A stretch of DNA of 35,173 bases from Crocinitomicaceae bacterium (GTDB lineage: Bacteria > Bacteroidota > Bacteroidia > Flavobacteriales_D > Parvicellaceae): the NCBI GenBank assembly GCA_002691605.1, contig NZID01000073.1:6174-41346 (forward strand), given 5' to 3'. The notes below the pieces were generated by a model, which ran no database searches, was not told the DNA's origin, and saw nothing but the letters and a program-made list of their open reading frames with translations. The translations under genes and the position numbers were made by a program. Positions 27,079-34,318 of the stretch are shown here, piece after piece; the first letter of the stretch is position 1; every line of letters starts with the position of its first letter.

Positions 27079-28107
27079 ATGAATATTCCTAAAAAACAAT
27101 TTTTAATTGGTATAATTTCTACTATAGGAATCATGATCATAGTGGTTGGTTCTTACTTTCTTAAAGGCCAAGAATTATGGAAATCAAGGTATATTTATTA
27201 CAGTAAATTTTCTAATACTGAAGGGCTTACAACAGGTAGACCAGTCAATTTAAACGGTTTAAAAGTGGGAATAATTACTAATGTAACTTTTGATCCTAAT
27301 AATTTCAATTCAATTATTGTTGAATTTGAATTAAATAATCCAAAAATTAAAAAATTAAGAAAAGGAACTACCATCTTACTTAATTCAGATTTGCTTTCAG
27401 GTGCATATTTAGATATATCATGGGGAGATTCTTTGAATTTTCATAAATCTAAAGACACCATTCCTTCATCTGTTTCTTTAGCGCTAGAAGATCAGATTAA
27501 TGAAAGACTAATCCCATTGGAGAAAAAAACCAATGAGTTAATTAGTACGGCAGATTCTGCAATTAAAACAATTGAAGCTATTTTCAGTAGAAATACTGAT
27601 AATCTAGATGCGTCATTTGATGGGATTAAAAATTCTATAAGAAATTTGGAAAGAGTTTCTTTAGAAATTAGCAGTCTAGTAAAATCAGAAAGATCCAATA
27701 TAAGTGACATAGTTTCTAACGTAAAAACAGTTACCTATAATTTGAAAGAAAGTAATGAAGTAATTAATAAGATATTAAAAAATGCCTCTAATTTATCCGA
27801 TACTCTTTTGTCCTCTGATATTAATTCTACGATTGAAAATGCAAAAGAATCTCTTAAAGAGGTAAATATGATACTATATGATATTCAGAATGGTGACGGA
27901 ACTTTAACTCATTTAATAAAAGATTCTACAATGTATTATTCTGTAAATACGATGATTAATGAGGCAAGCAGACTTTTAGAAAATATTAAAACACAACCTA
28001 AAAGATATGTGCAATTTAGTATTTTTGGTGGTAAGGATAAAAGTATTTTAGATTCAAGAGATGAGAAGTTACTCAAGAAATTTGCGGTAGACTCTCTTGA
28101 AAAATAG
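27079..28107 (+). CDS. MlaD-family (MCE domain) lipid-transport protein
   Basis: This 342-residue protein has an N-terminal membrane anchor (about 8-30, FLIGIISTIGIMIIVVGSYF), an MCE domain (about 38-118, FSNTEGLTTGRPVNLNGLKVG...LLSGAYLDISWG), and a long C-terminal helical part (about 135-320) with heptad-like Ile/Leu/Ser spacing. MCE proteins form hexameric rings that carry phospholipids between inner and outer membranes. The start ATG lies 9 bases after the amidase stop. No mlaE/mlaF permease or ATPase gene is adjacent; the small protein called 'ABC transporter ATPase' three genes downstream is not an ATPase. The stop is immediately followed by the Fe-S gene region. Confidence 0.93.
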   Translation: MNIPKKQFLIGIISTIGIMIIVVGSYFLKGQELWKSRYIYYSKFSNTEGLTTGRPVNLNGLKVGIITNVTFDPNNFNSIIVEFELNNPKIKKLRKGTTILLNSDLLSGAYLDISWGDSLNFHKSKDTIPSSVSLALEDQINERLIPLEKKTNELISTADSAIKTIEAIFSRNTDNLDASFDGIKNSIRNLERVSLEISSLVKSERSNISDIVSNVKTVTYNLKESNEVINKILKNASNLSDTLLSSDINSTIENAKESLKEVNMILYDIQNGDGTLTHLIKDSTMYYSVNTMINEASRLLENIKTQPKRYVQFSIFGGKDKSILDSRDEKLLKKFAVDSLEK

Positions 28108-28125
28108 TTGTTAAATTTATTTTTC

Positions 28126-29454
28126 ATGTTAAGTCGATTTATTTTTAGTGTTGTCTTACTATTTGGATTTGGTTTTTTTGGTTTTAATATTTCTAAAATC
28201 AGGAAAAATATATTAATTGGAAAACCTTTAAACAGATCGGATCAAAAGGCAAAAAGATGGAAAACCACACTTCTTATTGCCCTAGGTCAAAAGAAAATGT
28301 TTCAGAGATTTCTACCCGCTATTTTTCATTTATTTATTTATGTAGCATTTTTATTTACTTCAACAGAGTTGATTGAAATAATCATAGATGGATTAACAGG
28401 AAGTCATCGTTTTTTTTGGGATAAATTAGGGAGTGTTTATATTCTCCTAATAAATATGATTGAAATTCTCTCGGTTTTAGCTTTTGTAGCAACATTGGTT
28501 TTTTTAGCAAGAAGAAACCTTTTAAAGGTTCCTAAATTTCAAATGTCTGAAATGAATGGGTGGCCAAAATTAGATGGAAACATTATTTTATATCTAGAGA
28601 TTGTTCTATTAATATGTGTATTTACTATGAATGGTGCTGATGAGTCCCTTTTTCTAAAAGGAAAATCACACGTAGAAGGGTCTGGTTCTTTTGATTTTAT
28701 TATATCGTCTTTCACTGCTCCTTACTTTTTTAATCAATTTGAAGTTTCAACATTAATTCTTTTAGAGAGAGTTGGATGGTGGGGTCATATATTAGTTGTT
28801 TTTGCTTTTTTAAACTACCTCCCATTTTCAAAGCATTTTCATATTTTAATGGCATTTCCCAATACTTACTATAGTAATTTATCAGAAAAAGGAGCCTTTA
28901 ATAATTTAAATTCTGTAAAAGAAGAGGTGAGTAAAATGTTGGATCCTAATTTTGATCCTTATGCTTCTATTGATTCAAATAACAATAAATTACCTGATAG
29001 ATTTGGTGCAAAAGATGTAGAAGATTTAACTTGGAAAAATCTAATGGATGCTTACACTTGCACAGAGTGTGGAAGATGTACTTCTGCATGTCCTGCAAAT
29101 ATAACTGGTAAAAAACTCAGCCCTAGAAAGATCATTATGGATACTAGAGACAGGCTAGAGGAAATTGGAAGAAATAGAAGGAAACATGGAAATGACTACA
29201 CAGATAATAAATCATTATTAGGGGATTATATTTCTGAAGAAGAAATTTGGGCGTGTACTTCATGTAATGCATGCGTTCAAGAATGCCCTGTTAATATAGA
29301 TCCATTATCAATAATTATTGATTTAAGAAGATATTTGGTAATGGAAGAGTCTAAAATTCCTTCAGAGTTAACGGGAATGTTGACTAACATAGAAAATAAT
29401 GGTGCTCCATGGCAGTTTTCGCAAGTTGATAGAATAAAATGGGCTGAAGAATAA
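28126..29454 (+). CDS. Membrane-bound 4Fe-4S dicluster protein (HdrC/GlpC-like with membrane domain)
   Basis: The track uses TTG at 28108. The ATG at 28126 gives 442 residues and starts at MLSRFIFSVVLLFGFGFFGF, a better first membrane segment. About 1-250 is membrane-embedded, with several hydrophobic helices containing His residues (for example FHLFIYVAF and WWGHILVVFAF) that could bind haem, like NarI-type subunits. The cytoplasmic end carries two 4Fe-4S motifs: Cys312/315/318/322 (CTECGRCTSACPAN) and Cys377/380/383/387 (CTSCNACVQECPVN). The arrangement matches HdrC-like electron carriers fused to a membrane haem subunit. The CCG-domain partner is the next gene, 4 bases downstream. The redox partner and substrate are unknown. 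Confidence 0.9.
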   Translation: MLSRFIFSVVLLFGFGFFGFNISKIRKNILIGKPLNRSDQKAKRWKTTLLIALGQKKMFQRFLPAIFHLFIYVAFLFTSTELIEIIIDGLTGSHRFFWDKLGSVYILLINMIEILSVLAFVATLVFLARRNLLKVPKFQMSEMNGWPKLDGNIILYLEIVLLICVFTMNGADESLFLKGKSHVEGSGSFDFIISSFTAPYFFNQFEVSTLILLERVGWWGHILVVFAFLNYLPFSKHFHILMAFPNTYYSNLSEKGAFNNLNSVKEEVSKMLDPNFDPYASIDSNNNKLPDRFGAKDVEDLTWKNLMDAYTCTECGRCTSACPANITGKKLSPRKIIMDTRDRLEEIGRNRRKHGNDYTDNKSLLGDYISEEEIWACTSCNACVQECPVNIDPLSIIIDLRRYLVMEESKIPSELTGMLTNIENNGAPWQFSQVDRIKWAEE

Positions 29455-29458
29455 GTAT

Positions 29459-30250
29459 ATGAACAAACTAAAAGTTCCAACTGTTGCTGAAATGCTTGCT
29501 AATAATGAAAGACCAGACATCTTATTTTGGGTAGGTTGTGCAGGAAGTTTTGATGATAGAGCTAAGAAAATTACTAAAGCAATTGTCAAAATTTTAAATT
29601 ATTGTAATATAAAATTTGCTGTTTTAGGTCCCGAAGAATCTTGTACGGGTGATCCTGCTAAAAGAGCTGGTAATGAATTTGCATTTATGATGCAAGCAAT
29701 ACAAAATATAGAATTACTTAAAGGATATAATATTCAAAAAATTGTAACAGGTTGTCCACATTGTTTCAACACCTTAAAAAATGAATATCCTGATTTAGGA
29801 GCTGATTTTGAGGTAGTTCACCATACACAGTTAATCAATCAATTAATAAGAGAAGGAAGATTATTATTGAAAGGTGGCGGTAGTTTTGAAGGAAAAAAAA
29901 TAACATTTCATGATCCATGTTACCTAGGAAGAGCTAATCAGGTTTACGAAGCCCCGAGAGAGGTATTAAAAAAGCTGGATTCTGAGTTGTCCGAAATGAA
30001 GAGATCTAAAGCCAATGGTTTATGTTGTGGAGCAGGAGGAGCTCAAATGTTTAAGGAAGCAGAAAAAGGCAATAAAGAAATTAATATAGAGAGAACCCAA
30101 GATGCAATTGAAGTTAATCCTGATTATATTGCAACAGGTTGTCCTTTTTGTAATACCATGATGACTGACGGAGTAAAACATTTTGAAAAAGAGGAAAAAA
30201 TTAAAGTTTTAGATATTGCCGAGTTAATTGCAAATGCTGCGGATTTATGA
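29459..30250 (+). CDS. CCG-domain Fe-S protein (HdrB-like)
   Basis: This 263-residue soluble protein has two cysteine-rich CCG-type domains. The first holds WVGCAGSFDDRAKKI, EESCTGDPAKRAGNEF and VTGCPHCFNTLKNEY. The second holds FHDPCYLGRANQVYEAPREV, NGLCCGAGGAQMFKE and TGCPFCNTMM. This is the pattern of HdrB, GlpC and LutA/LldE-type subunits that bind an unusual Fe-S centre and act in disulfide or lactate/glycerol-phosphate redox chemistry. With the membrane HdrC-like gene directly upstream it likely forms a two-subunit complex. The TGA overlaps the next ATG (ATGA). Confidence 0.9.
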   Translation: MNKLKVPTVAEMLANNERPDILFWVGCAGSFDDRAKKITKAIVKILNYCNIKFAVLGPEESCTGDPAKRAGNEFAFMMQAIQNIELLKGYNIQKIVTGCPHCFNTLKNEYPDLGADFEVVHHTQLINQLIREGRLLLKGGGSFEGKKITFHDPCYLGRANQVYEAPREVLKKLDSELSEMKRSKANGLCCGAGGAQMFKEAEKGNKEINIERTQDAIEVNPDYIATGCPFCNTMMTDGVKHFEKEEKIKVLDIAELIANAADL

Positions 30251-30723
30251 TATTTGATCTTATACATCATAAATCTAGAATTTGGGTTTATATTTCTTCT
30301 AAGCCTTTAACTTCATATACTAAAAATAATATTACCTGTTCTTTTAATGATTTCAAAAGTTCATGGAAATCTCATGGAGAACAATTAGAAGGTTATTTAA
30401 AATTTCTTAAAGATAAGATCTTAGTTATAGGTGCCCAATATTTGGGATCACCAATGTGTGGTAGATCGGTAGATGCTCATATTAGGTGGATTAATGAAAT
30501 AAATAATGATTTAAACTTAGACTTACTAAACAGAAATAACGTTGCTTTTTCTATAAATGGAAACATTACTATATACCATTTTAATGAACTTGATAAGTTG
30601 GTTGAAAACGGAACATTAAATGAATCTACAACTTATATTAATTCATTTATTACAACTAATTTAGAAAAGATTCAATTACCATTTGGAGAATCTCCTTTTG
30701 CTGAGAAATATTTTTCTGAGTAG
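30247..30723 (+). CDS. Small conserved Bacteroidota protein, usually misnamed 'ABC transporter ATPase'
   Basis: This 158-residue protein belongs to a flavobacterial family often labelled 'ABC transporter ATPase'. Recognisable features are SRIWVYISSKPLTSYT, WKSHGEQLEGYLKFL, VIGAQYLGSPMCGRSVDAHIRWI and a short C-terminal ESPFAEKYF. There is no Walker A (GxxxxGK[ST]), no ABC signature (LSGGQ) and no Walker B, so the name is not supported. One Cys in MCGRSVDAHIRW stands out as a possible functional residue. It is coupled to the CCG Fe-S gene by an ATGA overlap, which suggests a role with the Fe-S pair. Its last 52 bases overlap the convergent OstA-like gene. The function is unknown. Confidence 0.8.
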   Translation: MIFDLIHHKSRIWVYISSKPLTSYTKNNITCSFNDFKSSWKSHGEQLEGYLKFLKDKILVIGAQYLGSPMCGRSVDAHIRWINEINNDLNLDLLNRNNVAFSINGNITIYHFNELDKLVENGTLNESTTYINSFITTNLEKIQLPFGESPFAEKYFSE

Positions 30724-32192
30724 GTTCTTTTTTTGATTATTTTAAAATCATCCAAATATAGACCATTATTTTCTCCATCTAAGGGTTCAGTTCTTCCTTT
30801 TGGATTTTCATTGAATTTGATATTTTCAATACGATTATTTTCGATATTAATTCGCATAGATTCGCTAGAAATGAAATTAACTTCATTAACTAGTGTATCT
30901 CCTTCTTCTTGTGTGTAATATATTGCTTCACTATTGATATTCACGTCTAATATCTTTAACTCATTATTTTCAAAAAAACCATCTATTTCTTCCCCTTTAA
31001 TTTGGTCGTAGTGAATACTATCCCTTTTAGTTATAATTTGGGAATTATTTTTAATATTCATTTTATAGATATTACCTTCAAATGCTATAAATTCAATTTT
31101 GTCTCCTATTATTTGGTTTTTATCCATCCAAATCACAGGGTTTTTAATACATTTTAAAAGTGAATCACTTTTATTATAATATATGGAGTCACAATCTCCT
31201 TGAATTATACTGCCACTTATCACAGCATTGTTATAGCATATAAAAATAGTTTTACTGGAGTCTGAAAAACTTAAAAAACGGTCAGCATAAATTTGAATGG
31301 TATCTTTTTTGTTGTATTGAAAAAAAGATGCAAAATCCCAGACATTTATGGAATCAGTTATTTCATTAAAAATACCATATTTACCTTTAATTATGAATTT
31401 ATTTGTATCATCTTTTATTTCAACGTTACCTTCCGCATAAGACGTCCCATTTTTTTCATTGTAAAATACACTATCCGCATAGAGGATTTGACTTTTATTT
31501 TTAAAGACCACACTATCTTTAAATGAAGCTATTTTGTTCTTATTATCAAACCATCCTTTTTTACAATATATCTGGCTATTGTTTGTTTGAATTTCTGCAT
31601 TTCCAATTATATCAGATTTTTGACTGGATGTATGGTAAATTAAACTGTCACTAAATATTTTATAATCTTTATGTACTAAAGCTACATTTTCTCTGAAAAA
31701 AACATACTTCTTTTGGGTCTTAAAGATTCCCTTTCTACTTTCTATAGTATACCCTTTATTGATGTCATTTACGATAGCTCCTTGATTATATAGAACTTGC
31801 TTGAGATTTCTATCATATATCAGTTGATTTGTTGAAATAGTTATTTTTTCTGAAATTACTTTTACGTTTCCATATATATATGCAGTTTCTAAATCTCCGA
31901 AATAATGAATACTGTCACCATAAATTTGAACACTGTCATTTTCATTAACTTCTATATTTTGATAGGCAATAAATGAATTATTGGTTCTTTCATAAATGGC
32001 ACTATCACATTTTAAAATAGTAGCATTATGATTGAATTGAACATCCTTCCATAATATGAGTAATTTTTTATTATTAATTACTATTCCTTTACTTTCTTTA
32101 GAAGTAAAATTTATCTTTTTTATTTGACTGGGAATTTCGCAAAAGAAAGAAGATAGAATATAGAAGATTAATATTAAATAGGGTTTCATCAA
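30672..32192 (-). CDS. OstA-like (LptA-type) LPS transport protein
   Basis: This 506-residue protein has an N-terminal signal peptide (MMKPYLILIFYILSSFFC) followed by a long series of beta-rich OstA/LptA-like repeats such as CDSAIYERTNNSFIAYQNIEV, IYGDSIHYFGDLETAYIYGN and LYADSVFYNEKNGTSYAEGN. LptA-type proteins form the periplasmic bridge that carries LPS to LptD. Bacteroidota have this longer version as a separate gene. The start ATGATG is 35 bases after the end of purA on the same strand. The C-terminal 17 codons overlap the convergent small conserved gene by 52 bases, and this tail (TYSEKYFSAKGDSPNGN) looks like an extension beyond the core family. Confidence 0.88.
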   Translation of the reverse strand: MMKPYLILIFYILSSFFCEIPSQIKKINFTSKESKGIVINNKKLLILWKDVQFNHNATILKCDSAIYERTNNSFIAYQNIEVNENDSVQIYGDSIHYFGDLETAYIYGNVKVISEKITISTNQLIYDRNLKQVLYNQGAIVNDINKGYTIESRKGIFKTQKKYVFFRENVALVHKDYKIFSDSLIYHTSSQKSDIIGNAEIQTNNSQIYCKKGWFDNKNKIASFKDSVVFKNKSQILYADSVFYNEKNGTSYAEGNVEIKDDTNKFIIKGKYGIFNEITDSINVWDFASFFQYNKKDTIQIYADRFLSFSDSSKTIFICYNNAVISGSIIQGDCDSIYYNKSDSLLKCIKNPVIWMDKNQIIGDKIEFIAFEGNIYKMNIKNNSQIITKRDSIHYDQIKGEEIDGFFENNELKILDVNINSEAIYYTQEEGDTLVNEVNFISSESMRINIENNRIENIKFNENPKGRTEPLDGENNGLYLDDFKIIKKRTYSEKYFSAKGDSPNGN

Positions 32193-32227
32193 ATTTGGAA
32201 CGATAATTCTTACAATAAAGTACGTAA

Positions 32228-33490
32228 TTATCTAATAATAGTTTCCGACCTATTTGGCCCAACAGAAACAATACTTATTGGAACATGAAGTTCCTTCTCC
32301 AAAAATTTTATATAATTGGATAGTTCAATGGGAAAATCAACTTCCTCTTCAATTTTAGTAATGTCCATATTCCAGCCTTTAATTTTTTTCAATACTGGCT
32401 GGGTATTGTCTGAAAGTTCAAAAGGAAAAAAGTCTATTTCTTTTCCATCTTGTAAATAATGAGTACACACATATATTTCTTCAAACGAATCTAAAACATC
32501 AGCTTTCATCATAGAGAGTTCCGTTACTCCATTTATCATAATAGCATATTTTAATGCAGGCAAGTCTATCCATCCACATCTTCTTTCTCTTCCAGTTGTA
32601 GCCCCGTACTCATGCCCAATTTTTCTCATAGTTTCTCCAACTTCATTTTGTAACTCTGATGGGAAAGGACCACTACCTACCCTTGTACAGTAGGCTTTGA
32701 AAATACCCACAATTTTTTGGATTTTGTTTGGGGCAATTCCAAGTCCAGTACAAGTACCAGCAGTTATTGTATTGGAAGAGGTTACAAAAGGATAAGTTCC
32801 AAAGTCAATATCTAAAAGAGTTCCTTGAGCACCTTCAGCAAGAATTTTTTTTCCATATTCAGAAGCATTATTAAGAAAATGTTCACTGTCTATATGTTCA
32901 AAGTTCTTTAGGTAGTCGATACACATTAAAAATTCATTTTCTAAACTTTTAATTCCCTTAATTAAATTAGAATCTTTTAATAGTGCAAAATGTTTATTTT
33001 TTATACGATTATACTTTTCTTTAAAATCTTCACTTTTAATATCTCCAACTCTCAAACCGTTTCTTCCAGTTTTATCCATGTAAGTTGGTCCGATACCTTT
33101 TAAAGTAGAGCCTATCTTATGTTTTCCCTTGGCAATTTCAGAAGCTTTATCCAATAATTTATGGGTAGGTAAAATTAAATGAGCTTTCTTAGAAATTAAT
33201 AATTTTTCTTTAACATTGACATTTAGTTTCTCAAGTTGTTCAATTTCATTTTTTAAAATTACGGGATCTATTACAACTCCATTCCCAATTACATTAATAA
33301 CATTGTCTCTGAAAATTCCAGATGGAATGGTGTGTAAAACATGTTTAATTCCTTCAAATTCTAGTGTGTGACCAGCATTAGGTCCTCCCTGAAAACGAGC
33401 TATAATATCGTATTTTGGCGTTAAAAAATCAACTATCTTTCCCTTTCCTTCGTCCCCCCACTGGAGACCTAATAATACATCTACTGCCAT
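32228..33490 (-). CDS. purA: Adenylosuccinate synthetase
   Basis: The 420-residue length is typical for PurA, which condenses IMP and aspartate with GTP in AMP synthesis. The P-loop-like WGDEGKGKIVDF holds catalytic Asp13, and QGGPNAGHTLEFEG holds catalytic His41, matching E. coli numbering. Further motifs are STLKGIGPTYMDKTGRNGLR, LAEGAQGTLLDIDFGTYPFVTSSNT and TTGRERRCGWIDL, with the C-terminal SVGPNRSETI nucleotide-binding signature. It directly follows the STAS gene (one base between them). The order relA/spoT - fur - (STAS) - purA is familiar in flavobacteria. Confidence 0.98.
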   Translation of the reverse strand: MAVDVLLGLQWGDEGKGKIVDFLTPKYDIIARFQGGPNAGHTLEFEGIKHVLHTIPSGIFRDNVINVIGNGVVIDPVILKNEIEQLEKLNVNVKEKLLISKKAHLILPTHKLLDKASEIAKGKHKIGSTLKGIGPTYMDKTGRNGLRVGDIKSEDFKEKYNRIKNKHFALLKDSNLIKGIKSLENEFLMCIDYLKNFEHIDSEHFLNNASEYGKKILAEGAQGTLLDIDFGTYPFVTSSNTITAGTCTGLGIAPNKIQKIVGIFKAYCTRVGSGPFPSELQNEVGETMRKIGHEYGATTGRERRCGWIDLPALKYAIMINGVTELSMMKADVLDSFEEIYVCTHYLQDGKEIDFFPFELSDNTQPVLKKIKGWNMDITKIEEEVDFPIELSNYIKFLEKELHVPISIVSVGPNRSETIIR

Positions 33491-33491
33491 A

Positions 33492-33839
33492 TTAATTTTT
33501 ATTCAAAAAATCTTCCAGATTTTCTATTTCAGATTGAATGTTAAAAATAGTATTTAATTTGGTAGTAATTAATAGTTTTTCAATTAAAGAGTTGGGATTA
33601 CAAAGAATAGTATCTCCGCCTAAATTTCTTGAAGAAGTTAGTATTTTTAAAAAATTATTAAATCCAGAGCTATTGATATAATTTAATTTGGACAAGTTAA
33701 TTATAACAGTGTTATATTTTTTAGATATTTCTTTGATTATTTGCTCACTTATTTTTTTACTGTCTTGTTCATTAATTAATTTCCCCTCAAGATTCACCCA
33801 TAATAAGTTAGATCTTTTATCAATATTAATTTTCAACAT
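33492..33839 (-). CDS. STAS-domain protein, anti-sigma-factor-antagonist type
   Basis: This 115-residue single-domain protein has the STAS fold: LLWVNLEGKLINEQDS, TVIINLSKLNYINSSGFNNFL and GGDTILCNPNSLIEKLLITTKL. Ser57-Ser58-Gly59 match the SSG loop where SpoIIAA-type antagonists are phosphorylated by an anti-sigma kinase. No RsbW/SpoIIAB-like kinase, PP2C phosphatase or sigma factor is encoded in this window, so its partner would be elsewhere. It lies between fur (0 bases, stop and start abut) and purA (1 base), so it is transcribed with both. The function is inferred from the fold only. Confidence 0.85.
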   Translation of the reverse strand: MLKINIDKRSNLLWVNLEGKLINEQDSKKISEQIIKEISKKYNTVIINLSKLNYINSSGFNNFLKILTSSRNLGGDTILCNPNSLIEKLLITTKLNTIFNIQSEIENLEDFLNKN

Positions 33840-34277
33840 TTATGAATTCTTTTTACCGTAAAAGTATAATTTATGGTCGCTAATACTTACATCGTAAATT
33901 TCTTCAATAGTTCTTCTAATATTTTGAATTCTAGGGTCACAAAATTCTATAACTTCTCCATCGTTTAAAATTAGGTGATCATGTTGTTTAAATTCAAATG
34001 ACTTTTCAAAATGAGAACTATTTTGACCAAATTGGTGTTTCTTAATTAAATCGCAATCCATCAGAAGTTCTATAGTATTATAAAGAGTAGCTCTACTTAC
34101 TCTGTAGTTTTTATCTTTCATGTTTTTATAAAGTTCCTCAATGTCAAAGTGCCCTTTGATTCCATAAATTTCAGCTAAAATGGCAAATCTCTCAGGTGTT
34201 TTTCTGTGCCCTTTTTCACTTAAATAGTTGGAGAAAACTTTTCTTACTCTTTCTAGTATGTCAGATAATTCTTCCAA
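33840..34277 (-). CDS. Fur-family transcriptional regulator
   Basis: This 145-residue protein has the N-terminal winged helix of Fur-family regulators: [51 protein letters not shown] (recognition helix RATLYNTI) and LIKKHQFG. The C-terminal dimerisation part has [16 protein letters not shown], giving the His-Asp-His metal site. The two CxxC structural-zinc motifs found in many Fur proteins are absent, with Cys only at 75 and 113. It may sense iron, manganese, zinc or peroxide. The target set cannot be read here. It starts 41 bases after relA/spoT ends. Confidence 0.92.
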   Translation of the reverse strand: MEELSDILERVRKVFSNYLSEKGHRKTPERFAILAEIYGIKGHFDIEELYKNMKDKNYRVSRATLYNTIELLMDCDLIKKHQFGQNSSHFEKSFEFKQHDHLILNDGEVIEFCDPRIQNIRRTIEEIYDVSISDHKLYFYGKKNS

Positions 34278-34318
34278 TTAACATTTTTAAAAGATAAAAA
34301 TAGTACAATACTTTGACA

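Noticed and set aside
30247-30723. ABC transporter ATPase identity for the small conserved protein
   Set aside because: There is no Walker A, Walker B or ABC signature, and 158 residues is too short for a complete nucleotide-binding domain.
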